A program made the position numbers and the translations under genes. 64,000 bases of DNA from Balneolaceae bacterium (lineage in GTDB: Bacteria; Bacteroidota; Rhodothermia; Balneolales; Balneolaceae), in NCBI GenBank assembly GCA_006969905.1, contig CP030887.1, positions 3,274,730-3,338,729 on the forward strand, in the 5' to 3' direction. Each line of letters opens with the position of its first letter. The stretch's first letter is position 1. The notes below the pieces were generated by a model that did no database searches, was not told where the DNA came from, and saw only the letters and a program-made list of their open reading frames with translations. Shown piece after piece: positions 35,336 through 44,721 of the stretch.

Positions 35336-35884
35336 ATGAGTGCATTCAATTTACATGCCACTACTGTTGTAGGGGTAATACATAATGGTAAAGCTGCGAT
35401 TGGTAGTGACGGGCAGGCCACTTTGGATAAAACAGTAATGAAATCTACGGTCAAGAAGGTCAGAAAACTATATGATGGAAAAGTTCTGGCAGGTTTTGCA
35501 GGCTCAACAGCAGATGCGTTTACCTTATTTGAACGTTATGAAGAAAAACTGAATGAATATAATGGGAATATGCAGCGGGCTGCCGTTGAACTGGCTAAGG
35601 ATTGGCGAAAAGATAAATATCTCCAAAAACTGGAAGCCCTGCTTATTGTAATGAATAATGAGCATATACTTGTAATCTCGGGCCAGGGAGACGTGATTGA
35701 ACCGGATGATAAGATTGCTACCATAGGAAGTGGTGGTTTTTATGCCCTTTCTGCAGCCCGGGCTATGAGCAAACATGCTCCTTCCCTTACCTCCAAAGAA
35801 ATAGTAAAAGATGCATTAGCAATCGCAGCTGATATTGATATCTATACTAATCACAATTTGACGATTTTAGAAATTGAGGACTAA
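35336..35884 (+). CDS. hslV: ATP-dependent protease peptidase subunit HslV
   Basis: 182 residues of proteasome-like threonine protease. The mature catalytic Thr usually follows Met1; here the ATTVVGV segment is preceded by MSAFNLH, so T9 or T10 would be exposed only after propeptide removal, or an N-terminal Ser acts instead as reported for the Bacillus homologue CodW. The typical core [25 protein letters not shown] and IGSGGFYA is intact. It lies three bases upstream of hslU. Confidence 0.95.
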   Translation: MSAFNLHATTVVGVIHNGKAAIGSDGQATLDKTVMKSTVKKVRKLYDGKVLAGFAGSTADAFTLFERYEEKLNEYNGNMQRAAVELAKDWRKDKYLQKLEALLIVMNNEHILVISGQGDVIEPDDKIATIGSGGFYALSAARAMSKHAPSLTSKEIVKDALAIAADIDIYTNHNLTILEIED

Positions 35885-35887
35885 TTA

Positions 35888-37285
35888 ATGATAGAAGAAA
35901 AGAATTTAACCCCACAGCAGATTGTTCGCGAGTTGGATAAATACATTGTGGGACAGAAAGAAGCAAAAAGGTCTGTTTCTATTGCATTACGTAATCGCTG
36001 GAGAAGGCTGAATGCTGATGAAGAGATAAGAGAAGAGATTGTTCCGAATAACATATTAATGATAGGGCCTACGGGAGTTGGTAAAACAGAAATTGCCCGG
36101 CGTTTAGCAAAACTGGCAATGGCTCCCTTTTTAAAAATTGAGGCTTCTAAGTTTACCGAAGTAGGCTATGTAGGCCGGGATGTGGAATCCATGATCCGTG
36201 ACTTAACGGATATTGGGGTTAACATGGTTAAGATGGAAATGCAGGAACGCGTAAAGGAAAAAGCTGCTGAAGGCGTTGAAAATCGTATTTTAGACATCCT
36301 TATTCCCCCCGTAAAAAAAGCCGGGGTTGGTTTCAACAGCGGTACGGGCTCTCCAGATTTTGATCCCGCAAAGGCAAGCGATTCTGAATTGAATGAAAGA
36401 ACCAGGGAGCGGTTCAGGGAAAAACTCCGAAACGGAGAACTGGAAGACCGCGAAATCGAAATCGAGGTCAAAACCAAAAAAAGCCCCATGATGCAGGTTT
36501 TCGGGCCGGGCGGAATGGAAGAAATGGGAGTAAACCTCCAGGACATGCTAGGAGGTATCGGCAAAGGCAATAAATCAAAACGTAAGCTACCTATTAAAGA
36601 AGCCCGTGAGATTTTATTGGAAGAAGAAGCTGAAAAACTCATTGATCATGAATCTGCTGTACAGGAAGCTTTGGAAAGGGTTCAGAAACAGGGCATCGTT
36701 TTCATAGATGAGATTGATAAAATTGCGGAACCTTCAACCGGGGCAGGAAAAAGCGGGCCCGATGTTAGCCGGCAAGGCGTACAGCGCGACCTCCTCCCTA
36801 TTGTGGAAGGTTCTACAGTTAACACCAAACATGGCATCGTAAAAACAGACCATATACTCTTTATTGGCTCGGGTGCTTTTCATGTATCCAAACCTTCAGA
36901 TTTAATTCCTGAGCTTCAGGGGCGATTCCCTATAAGGGTAGAACTTGATTCCCTTACTGAAGAGGATTTCTATCGCATCTTAAGTGAACCAAAAAATGCT
37001 CTTACTAAACAGTATCAGGCCATGTTAGATACTGAAGGCGTATCCATCACTTTTGAAGATGAGGCCATTAAAGACCTGGCACGAATTGCTGCCGAAGTAA
37101 ATGCCCAAGTCGAAAATATAGGAGCACGAAGGCTTCATACGGTAATGTCATCCCTGTTTGATGAACTTTTGTTTGCTGTACCTGATGATATTAACTCCGG
37201 TGAAATAAATATAGACTCTGCTTACGTTAGTAAACAGTTGGAAAGCCTGGTGAAGGATAAAGACCTGAGCCATTACATCCTTTAA
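35888..37285 (+). CDS. hslU: ATP-dependent protease ATPase subunit HslU
   Basis: 465 residues. AAA+ unfoldase that feeds proteins into HslV. Walker A is GPTGVGKT (60-67), the pore loop is in EVGYVGRDVES, Walker B is IVFIDEID, and the chain ends LSHYIL, the C-terminal tail that docks into HslV. The I-domain between the Walker motifs contains a glycine/methionine-rich stretch (FGPGGMEEMGVNLQDML) usual for the family. Confidence 0.97.
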   Translation: MIEEKNLTPQQIVRELDKYIVGQKEAKRSVSIALRNRWRRLNADEEIREEIVPNNILMIGPTGVGKTEIARRLAKLAMAPFLKIEASKFTEVGYVGRDVESMIRDLTDIGVNMVKMEMQERVKEKAAEGVENRILDILIPPVKKAGVGFNSGTGSPDFDPAKASDSELNERTRERFREKLRNGELEDREIEIEVKTKKSPMMQVFGPGGMEEMGVNLQDMLGGIGKGNKSKRKLPIKEAREILLEEEAEKLIDHESAVQEALERVQKQGIVFIDEIDKIAEPSTGAGKSGPDVSRQGVQRDLLPIVEGSTVNTKHGIVKTDHILFIGSGAFHVSKPSDLIPELQGRFPIRVELDSLTEEDFYRILSEPKNALTKQYQAMLDTEGVSITFEDEAIKDLARIAAEVNAQVENIGARRLHTVMSSLFDELLFAVPDDINSGEINIDSAYVSKQLESLVKDKDLSHYIL

Positions 37286-37383
37286 CATCGCTTCGAACAC
37301 CTTAACAATTTTGAATCGTTAGTAAAGAAACTATTCATTATAATATGTGTTAATACCTGAGAACAAGCATTTATTGAATCTAC

Positions 37384-39288
37384 ATGTCGATGAAAAAATT
37401 TATAGCACCCCACATTCTGATTGCTCTTACATTAATAAGTGTGAGCATAATGGGCCTCGATAGTATCATTAAAACTGATAATGACGATACTACAAATATC
37501 ACCAAGTATGCTCAGGCTACAAGAAGTATTTTAGCTAACTATTACGGCGATGCTGATCTCGAAGAGATGTACAAACAAAGCATTCATTATATGGTGAAAG
37601 CTATTAAGGATTCGACTCTTAAGATAAATGAGACTCCAATTGACACCACCTTTAAGGGACTGAAAATTGCCACTATAAGAGATTCATATACCCGCTTTGA
37701 ACAGGCATATTTTTATGTGAAAAACAACAGCCCTGATGAGGATATGAAAGTGCTAACCGAGCATGCAATCCGGGGACTTTTTTCAACCTTAGATCCCCAT
37801 TCAGTTTATATAGAACCTGATGATAGCGAGCGTGTTCAGGAAGAGTTTGCCGGAAAATTCCAGGGTATTGGGGTTCAATTCAACATAATACAGGATACTA
37901 TTACAGTAATTACTGCCATTGCAGGTGGACCAAGCGACCAGCTTGGGATTCAATCCGGAGACAGAATTATAGCTATTGATGATAGTAATGCCGTAGGCTT
38001 TACAAACGATCAGGTACTTCGAAATTTACGAGGAGAAAAAGGCTCAAAAGTAGATGTGACCATTATAAGGCCGGGGGTTTCTGCTCCCTTAGACTTTACT
38101 ATTATCAGGGATGACATTCCTTTATACACCGTAGATGCTTCCTACATGCTGGATGATCAAACCGGGTACATTAAGATAAATCGTTTTGCTGCCACCACTC
38201 ATGATGAATTTATGGAGGCTACAAAAAAGCTCAAATCCCAGGGCATGGATCGCCTGGTTCTTGATTTGCGTGGCAACCCCGGTGGATACCTGGGACAAGC
38301 TGTTGCTATTGCTGAGGAATTCTTCCCTCGTGGTACTGAGCTTGTTTCTACAAAAAGCAGGCATTCACGATTTGATGGTGAATATTTCTCCCGCAAAAAC
38401 GGAGAGTTTGTGGACAAACCTGTTATAGTTTTAGTGGATGAAGGTGCCGCATCTGCCAGTGAAATTGTATCGGGTGCATTACAGGATCATGACCGTGCGT
38501 TGATTGTAGGCCGCAGGACATTCGGCAAGGGATTGGTTCAACAACAGTATGAGCTTATTGATAAAAGTAACATCAGGGTAACCATCTCCAGGTATTACAC
38601 CCCATCAGGACGGCTTATCCAAAAGCCTTTTGTTGAAGGCGGCGGTGAAGAATATGCCTACGAAATTTATCGCAGAAACGGAGATGCTATGGGTGATGCC
38701 GTTGAGTTTGTAGACCATATACCCGATTCACTTAAGTTCACTACTGATGCAGGACGTATCGTTTATGGTGGCGGTGGCATTGTTCCCGATTATATTGTCC
38801 AGCAAGATACCTCCCGTTCGGGTTATGTAATCAATTTTGCAATTCGTAAAAGAGCTTCTTTTGATTTTGTAAGAGAATACCTTGACCAAAACGGCGATGC
38901 ATTCAGAGCTGAATGGGAAAAAGACTTCGAAAAATTCAGAACGGATTTTACTTGGTCTGATGCCGATATCCAGAAATTTAAAGCTTCGCTTATCGAAAAA
39001 GGTCTGGTAATTACGGATGAAGTAAACCAGCCTGATTTCAAAAATGATTCACTCTTTGTACCTGCAGAGCATTTTGAAGAAGTTTCATGGATGGTTGAAG
39101 GACGAATGAAGGCCGAAATTGCGCGCCAGGTTTGGGGGATGCCTTACTTTTACCCGGTAATCAATGATGTATTTGATACAACTCTTGAAGAAGCCATGAC
39201 GTTATGGGATGCCGTTGCCCGGTTAAATGACCTGGCAAAAGGAAAGACGGCAGCTACTATTGGTAACTTCAAAGAAGGCGGGAAATAG
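37384..39288 (+). CDS. C-terminal processing peptidase (S41A, CtpA/Prc-like)
   Basis: 634 residues with an N-terminal membrane anchor or signal (about 8-25), a PDZ domain (about 155-235; GIGVQFNIIQD through VTIIRPG) and an S41 protease core. The catalytic Ser is in EGAASASEIVSG and the Lys in RRTFGKGLVQ. It trims or degrades proteins from the C-terminus in the periplasm. The ~200-residue C-terminal extension is helical. The start could be the first ATG or the second, two codons later. Confidence 0.92.
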   Translation: MSMKKFIAPHILIALTLISVSIMGLDSIIKTDNDDTTNITKYAQATRSILANYYGDADLEEMYKQSIHYMVKAIKDSTLKINETPIDTTFKGLKIATIRDSYTRFEQAYFYVKNNSPDEDMKVLTEHAIRGLFSTLDPHSVYIEPDDSERVQEEFAGKFQGIGVQFNIIQDTITVITAIAGGPSDQLGIQSGDRIIAIDDSNAVGFTNDQVLRNLRGEKGSKVDVTIIRPGVSAPLDFTIIRDDIPLYTVDASYMLDDQTGYIKINRFAATTHDEFMEATKKLKSQGMDRLVLDLRGNPGGYLGQAVAIAEEFFPRGTELVSTKSRHSRFDGEYFSRKNGEFVDKPVIVLVDEGAASASEIVSGALQDHDRALIVGRRTFGKGLVQQQYELIDKSNIRVTISRYYTPSGRLIQKPFVEGGGEEYAYEIYRRNGDAMGDAVEFVDHIPDSLKFTTDAGRIVYGGGGIVPDYIVQQDTSRSGYVINFAIRKRASFDFVREYLDQNGDAFRAEWEKDFEKFRTDFTWSDADIQKFKASLIEKGLVITDEVNQPDFKNDSLFVPAEHFEEVSWMVEGRMKAEIARQVWGMPYFYPVINDVFDTTLEEAMTLWDAVARLNDLAKGKTAATIGNFKEGGK

Positions 39289-39347
39289 AATAGGACCAAA
39301 GTTTAATAAAGAAGGCTTTACAAAACTCTTAGTCCCACTGCTAGCCT

Positions 39348-39358
39348 GCGAAGCAATC
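39348..39358. repeat. Short dispersed repeat fragment, copy C
   Basis: GCGAAGCAATC is shared exactly with the hairpin repeat at 58461. The surrounding 39300-39410 segment is gene-free and contains a partial reverse echo (AGATTGCGAGATTACTTC). Evidence is modest. Confidence 0.45.
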
Positions 39359-39418
39359 CCAACTTAAAAACTTAGATTGCGAGATTACTTCAAAAGCCTT
39401 TTTATCGTGAATACAAAG

Positions 39419-39453
39419 AAAAAGCGATGTAAATAAAAATCACATCGCTTTTT
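39419..39453. terminator. Bidirectional terminator between the S41A peptidase and DoxX genes
   Basis: A 12-bp stem (AAAAAGCGATGT/ACATCGCTTTTT, 11-base loop) has an A-run before and a T-run after it, so it can stop the convergent genes on both strands. Confidence 0.85.
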
Positions 39454-39463
39454 TAGATTTGAG

Positions 39464-39880
39464 CTATTCAACAGTTTTGGATTTACTCAGTATTGAATCC
39501 AAAGAATACTTCCCGGCACCGATCATGGAAAGAGCAAGGCTGGTCAGGAGTAGCATTAAATCTAACCGCATAGCTCTGAACGGATTATCTGCACCTAATT
39601 TTGTAGTAAGGATAGCCACCAGCATAGTAATGGCAAGCAGTAATGCAGGGATTCGGATTTTAAAACCAACCAGAATCATAACACCCCCTAAGAATTCAAC
39701 AATGGCTACCACCCAGGCCATGATTCCCGGCATCGGGATGTTAATATTCCCAAAGAAATTTTGGGTTCCTTCTATTCCGTTTAGCTTTCCCCATCCTGCA
39801 ACAATAAATATAACCCCTACACCTAAGCGAAGAAGTAAAAGGGCCAGATCATTATTCTTTAGTATTCTTGAGTTACTCAT
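39464..39880 (-). CDS. DoxX family membrane protein
   Basis: 138 residues with four membrane segments. LLLRLGVGVIFIVAGWGKL is the DoxX signature, followed by EFLGGVMILVGF. The family covers small quinone-linked or redox-homeostasis membrane proteins, but the function of most members, including this one, is not known. Single gene, convergent with the S41A peptidase gene. Confidence 0.87.
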   Translation of the reverse strand: MSNSRILKNNDLALLLLRLGVGVIFIVAGWGKLNGIEGTQNFFGNINIPMPGIMAWVVAIVEFLGGVMILVGFKIRIPALLLAITMLVAILTTKLGADNPFRAMRLDLMLLLTSLALSMIGAGKYSLDSILSKSKTVE

Positions 39881-39958
39881 AAGACACCTTCTTATTAGTT
39901 ATTATGATTGATATAGTTATTAAAACTTCGTTCTGAAACGTAAGAACAGAAAAGCCTT

Positions 39959-42900
39959 CTATTTAAGTTCCTTCAGCAATTCCTCGATCGCCCGTTCAAG
40001 CTGTTGATCTCTACCCTTATCAATCACTCCGGGCATATTCTTAACTTTTACATCCGGTTCTGTTTGCAGGTTTTCCATCCAACGGCCTGCTTTGTCTTTC
40101 GCGCTTACCGGTACAACTCCCCAGCGTGAGCCATCAGGCAACCCTTCCCAGCCTGCAAAGCTACAAGTCCCGGGAACAGGCATACCAAGAGTAATCCCGA
40201 TCTTAAGATCGGTATAGCCTTGTGCGTAGCAATGCCCGTCAGAATAATTGCTTTCATTGAACATGGTAAGTGTGGGCTTTGTCCAGCGAGAGGTAGGCTC
40301 TCCCCCAACTACTTTGGCAGCTGTGGCATAGGTAATGAAACGTTCTCCGGTAAAAAACATAGCTAAGTCAGCTACCAGGTCGCCACCTCCGTTAAAACGG
40401 GTATCTACAATCATGGCTTCCGCTTCCAGGTATTTACCCAGCATATCTTCATATATGTTGCGATAGGGCCCGTCACTCATTCCCGGGATATGGACATAAC
40501 CCAGCTTGCCATTACTTTTTTCCTCTACTTCTTTTGCATTTATGCGCACAAACCGGTCATAAAGCAAACGCCTTTCTGCTCCAAGGCTGATAGGCTTCAT
40601 AATAATTTCCTGCTCGTTCTTTCCTTTTGCATCAGTTATTTCAAGCAGTACAAACCTGTCTGCCTTCCTGTTCAGATATGCTGCCACATCACGATCTTTG
40701 GAAACCACTTCTCCATCAATTTTTTGAATAATCATTCCTGCCTCTACATTGAAAGAAGCTTTATCCAGTGGACCTCCTTTAATAACCTCCGCTATTTTAA
40801 TGCCGTCATCTTTATGCTCATAATCCATAAATATACCCAGGGAGGCCGTCGCATCAGCGTTATCAATACTGGTTCCGTACCTGGCGCCTGCATGTGACAC
40901 ATTTAACTCGCCCAGCATTTCGGACAGCACCTCGGCAAATTCGTACGAATTACCTACATGCGGGATGTATTTACTATACTCTTCATACAACATATCCCAA
41001 TCTTTACCATGAAAGGTAGGCTCATAAAAGATGTTCTTTGTCCGTATGTACACATGATTGAACATTTCCACACGCTCTTTTTCAGCATCAAACTCCATTT
41101 CTCCTGATATCTGGATGCCTTTTGTATTCCCGCCTGACAAATTTACTTTTGAAATTCTCCCCTCGCTAAGCAGGTAGAGGTTTTCCATATCCTTATCCCA
41201 TTGCAGGCTGCCACCCCCGGCGTTCAGCTTAATCAACATCTTGGTATCACGGGTACGGAGCTCTGTTTCCCATAAATTATATCTCCCTTCAAAACGGGAT
41301 AAGTAATATAACTTCTCCCCATCCTTGGACAGAGTAGCATCTGATATGTAACTGGAGTGGATAGTTAGCCTTGCTTTCCGTTCCTCTAAACCATCCCAAT
41401 CAAATTTCAATAATTTATCCTCTTCTTTCTTCTCATCCTTCTTGTCATCTTCCTTCTTCTCCGTATCTGATTCTTTCTTATTTGCCTTTTCAATCTCTTT
41501 CATCAAATCGTAGTCTTCTTTGCTCATCCTGAATTTATCCCAGGCATCTTGCTCAAAGAACATAGCGTATACATCCCCCTGGAAACGGCCACTGGTTGCA
41601 TAGCTCTTTAACCCATCCCTGTTACTGAACCAAATCATTTGCTTACCATCATTCATCCATTTTGGAGTATAATCGTAATAACCGCTTTCCGTAAGGTTAA
41701 TACGTTCTTTTCCATCCGCACTCATCAACAGGATTTCGCTGTTGTTCAGCAGTTTATTCCAATCCACAAGCAGCCATTTACTATCGGGGCTCCACCTGAA
41801 GTATTTGTCTCCATCCCGCATGTGGTATAGGTCTTCCGGGGTTAGTAAATCAGTGGTTTTTCCGGATTCTACATCCTGTACCCGAAGCGTTCTCCTTCCT
41901 GATATATAAGCCAATTTTTTCCCATCAGGAGAGTAGCTTGGTAAGTAGTTGTCTTCTTTATTTTCTACCACAGGTGATTCCTTCAATAAGGTAGATGCGA
42001 AAAAGAAAGGCTCCCCATTACGTGCTTTTTCTGTTTTGTAAATACTCCAGCGCCCATCCCGCTCGCTGGAATACACTACACTTTTACCATCCGGACCAAA
42101 AGTCACAAAGCGTTCGGTTTGAGGGGTATTTGTAATTCTTTTTGTGAGTGAACCATCCACAGAAGTTACAAACACTTCACCACGGGCTATAAAAGCAATT
42201 TCTTTTCCATTTGGTGCTATGGCCATTTCCCGTACCCCACCATTAATGGTAATAAACCGGTCCGGGTTTTCTTTCTCCTGCGTTCTGATGGTGACATTAA
42301 CTTTCTTAGGTTCCTCACCCTCTTTCATTGTATACAGCTCGCCATCGTATCCAAAAGCAAGGGTTCCGTTTCCTATACTCAAAAAACGAACCGGATGCAG
42401 TTCAAAGTTAGTAACCTGTTCCTTTTGAGAAGGATCCGAAAGAGATAGTTTATGCACATTAAAGGTTCCTCCTTCCTCACTCAGGTAGTACATACTTTTT
42501 TCGTCTGTGCTGTAAACCGGATTCCTGTCTTCTCCCTCAAAACTTGTTATCATGGTATGCTTACCGGACTTTGTATCATAAGACCAAATATCCCTGGTTA
42601 TGGAAGAACGGTGATGTTTTCTCCATTCATTCTCGCCTCCCTTTTTGTCGTGATAGAGAAATTTCGATCCATCTTTTTTCACATTTACATATTCAGCCGG
42701 AACGGTAAAAACCTGGTCTACTCTTCCTCCTTCCACAGGAACACTATACAATTCAGGTTGTGAGCCTGTAGGATATTGCCGGTGCTCAGCCAGGTCCTGC
42801 CTCAATGCACCAAAAATTACATGTTTACCATCACTGGTAAAACTGTAAGGGCGCTCGTCATTAGAATGAAAGGTAAGCCGTGTTGCCGCACCACCTTTTG

Positions 42901-43183
42901 CCTCCATCATATAGATATCAAAGTTTCCATATCGCTCAGAGGCAAATGCAATGGTTTTGCTGTCTTTGCTCCAAACGGGCATGTAATCATGCCCTTCATG
43001 AAACGTTATTTGCCTGGCTTCTCCCCCTATTGTGGGTACTGTGTATAAATCCCCTTTGTAAGTAAATACTATGGTTGCACCGTCGGGAGATATTGACTGG
43101 TAACGAATCCATTGCGGGTTGGTTTGGGCTGTACTTGCTACACTGATACCTATAAATAAACTAAGGAGTAGTAATTTTTTCAT
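39959..43183 (-). CDS. Tricorn-like S41 protease, copy 1
   Basis: About 1074 residues with a signal peptide ending STAQ; I start at the ATG giving MKKLLLLS, not the GTG two codons upstream. Two beta-propeller regions built of TolB/PD40-like units (SPDGATIVFTYKGDLYTV and similar) precede an acidic/lysine-rich linker (near 570-595), a PDZ domain and the S41 core. Likely catalytic positions are His in ELNVSHAG (near 764), Ser in NESNYSDGH (near 975), GG in DTRFNGGG and Glu in WMENLQTEPD (near 1037). It degrades oligopeptides, here in the periplasm. Single gene. Confidence 0.9.
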   Translation of the reverse strand: MKKLLLLSLFIGISVASTAQTNPQWIRYQSISPDGATIVFTYKGDLYTVPTIGGEARQITFHEGHDYMPVWSKDSKTIAFASERYGNFDIYMMEAKGGAATRLTFHSNDERPYSFTSDGKHVIFGALRQDLAEHRQYPTGSQPELYSVPVEGGRVDQVFTVPAEYVNVKKDGSKFLYHDKKGGENEWRKHHRSSITRDIWSYDTKSGKHTMITSFEGEDRNPVYSTDEKSMYYLSEEGGTFNVHKLSLSDPSQKEQVTNFELHPVRFLSIGNGTLAFGYDGELYTMKEGEEPKKVNVTIRTQEKENPDRFITINGGVREMAIAPNGKEIAFIARGEVFVTSVDGSLTKRITNTPQTERFVTFGPDGKSVVYSSERDGRWSIYKTEKARNGEPFFFASTLLKESPVVENKEDNYLPSYSPDGKKLAYISGRRTLRVQDVESGKTTDLLTPEDLYHMRDGDKYFRWSPDSKWLLVDWNKLLNNSEILLMSADGKERINLTESGYYDYTPKWMNDGKQMIWFSNRDGLKSYATSGRFQGDVYAMFFEQDAWDKFRMSKEDYDLMKEIEKANKKESDTEKKEDDKKDEKKEEDKLLKFDWDGLEERKARLTIHSSYISDATLSKDGEKLYYLSRFEGRYNLWETELRTRDTKMLIKLNAGGGSLQWDKDMENLYLLSEGRISKVNLSGGNTKGIQISGEMEFDAEKERVEMFNHVYIRTKNIFYEPTFHGKDWDMLYEEYSKYIPHVGNSYEFAEVLSEMLGELNVSHAGARYGTSIDNADATASLGIFMDYEHKDDGIKIAEVIKGGPLDKASFNVEAGMIIQKIDGEVVSKDRDVAAYLNRKADRFVLLEITDAKGKNEQEIIMKPISLGAERRLLYDRFVRINAKEVEEKSNGKLGYVHIPGMSDGPYRNIYEDMLGKYLEAEAMIVDTRFNGGGDLVADLAMFFTGERFITYATAAKVVGGEPTSRWTKPTLTMFNESNYSDGHCYAQGYTDLKIGITLGMPVPGTCSFAGWEGLPDGSRWGVVPVSAKDKAGRWMENLQTEPDVKVKNMPGVIDKGRDQQLERAIEELLKELK

Positions 43184-43395
43184 GAACACAAATTTTGGTT
43201 TAAAAGACGGATTAATGTACTAAAAACATCACCCACCTCTTTTTGGAATTTGTAAATATTTATCCAGAAAGCATCCTAAAATATATGACTACCCTACACC
43301 AATTTTCGGCTATTATAATACTTATATAATCGAAAATAATACTGCAACTATTCACCATCTAATACGACAAAGTAAGCTTTAACTTAATCTGGACC

Positions 43396-44106
43396 ATGTC
43401 TCAAGAAAGTATATCTAAAACCCGCAGAGTATTGCTCTTTTCCAGCACCATACTCTTTGGTTTTATTCTGTTTATTTTGCCTAACCTTTTTTTTGGTATA
43501 ACTAAAATTAATGGGGGATTAAGTGGAATAAACCTCTTCTTCATTGCACTCTTTCAAATTAGTACGGTTTCAGTACTTATTGGTTTTTCGTTAAAGAAAA
43601 GAGGATGGAAGTGGCGTAATATTGGATGGAAAAAGCCTGAAATTAAGCACGTACTTTTAGGCTGCTTTGCTGGGGCGATCTGGTTGGCTATTCAATTTTT
43701 TTGGCTTATACCAAGCACCGGAGGGGCTTCTCGTCCAGATATTATCCAAATGGTAAGTATAATGGATACTTCTATTATCACCATGTTTTCATATTTGAGT
43801 TTAGGAATCATTGGAGGAGGAATAACAGAAGAAATATTTAACAGAGGTTATTTCATTCGTGGTATGGAAGATCTTTTCAAGAATAAAAAAACTGGGATTG
43901 TTTTGGCAACAATAGCATCTATTTTATTCTTTGTTCTGGGACACCTACCATATGATTTAGTTTCGACAATTGATATTCTGATTCCAACAATTATTTATAC
44001 AGCCCTCTTTATCGCAACTGGTTCTTTGACTCCTTCAATAGTGGCACATAGCCTTTACAATGGATTGGCAATCATACTTGTATATGTGAATTACTTTCAA
44101 GGTTAG
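43396..44106 (+). CDS. CPBP family intramembrane metalloprotease
   Basis: 236 residues with about six to eight membrane segments. The three conserved motifs of CPBP/Rce1-like proteases are present: EEIFNR (E145, E146, R150), FVLGHLPYD and SIVAHSLYNGL. Family members process prenylated proteins in eukaryotes and act in bacteriocin self-immunity or unknown processes in bacteria. No bacteriocin-like gene is adjacent. Divergent from the tricorn-like gene. Confidence 0.88.
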   Translation: MSQESISKTRRVLLFSSTILFGFILFILPNLFFGITKINGGLSGINLFFIALFQISTVSVLIGFSLKKRGWKWRNIGWKKPEIKHVLLGCFAGAIWLAIQFFWLIPSTGGASRPDIIQMVSIMDTSIITMFSYLSLGIIGGGITEEIFNRGYFIRGMEDLFKNKKTGIVLATIASILFFVLGHLPYDLVSTIDILIPTIIYTALFIATGSLTPSIVAHSLYNGLAIILVYVNYFQG

Positions 44107-44215
44107 TTGCACATTAATTAACCTAAAAACCTTACCCTGTTCCTGATGTTTTCAGAATACTGTAAAGCAGTTTTAAATAAATCATATCTTAGTCCGCTTA
44201 AAAAGATTTACTCTT

Positions 44216-44578
44216 ATGAATAAAAATCCTGAAGTTGATACCTACCTTGAAAAGAAAGCCCATCCACTTACTGAAGAAATCCAACGCGTTCGGGAAATTA
44301 TTCTTTCCGTGGATGACAGAGTTGAAGAAACGATAAAATGGCAAAGTCCCACCTTCATGTATAAAGGTAACATTGCCTCTTACTTCATGAATGCCAAAAA
44401 ACACGTAAGCCTGATGTTTCATAAAGGGGCTTCCATAAAAGATGATTCAGGTTTGCTTGAAGGTGATGCAAAAGAAGGAAGAACGGCTAAGTTTTATGGT
44501 TTGGAAGATATCGAAGAAAAGAAAGCAGCCCTGGAATCAGTGATTTGGGAATGGATTAGAATGCAGGATGAATCCTGA
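44216..44578 (+). CDS. DUF1801 (YdhG-like) protein
   Basis: 120 residues. Helical N-terminus, then VEETIKWQSPTFMYKGNIASYF and HVSLMFHKGAS, which are hallmarks of DUF1801. The fold is shared with iron-chaperone-like and YdeI-type proteins, but function is unknown. Single gene with its own gap on both sides. Confidence 0.85.
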   Translation: MNKNPEVDTYLEKKAHPLTEEIQRVREIILSVDDRVEETIKWQSPTFMYKGNIASYFMNAKKHVSLMFHKGASIKDDSGLLEGDAKEGRTAKFYGLEDIEEKKAALESVIWEWIRMQDES

Positions 44579-44721
44579 AGTTAATGAGATAATTCTGTAA
44601 CAATTCTGAAACCTATTCAGCATAAGGTACAGGGTAAATCACTTTTTATACCCTATTCCAGGTATTTCTTGATCCATATAATGCATATTTTCTTTGGTTG
44701 AAATACAAAGAGAATTTTGGA

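Noticed and set aside
36166-36642. 158-codon antisense frame inside hslU
   Set aside because: Serine/isoleucine-rich shadow of a well-supported gene.
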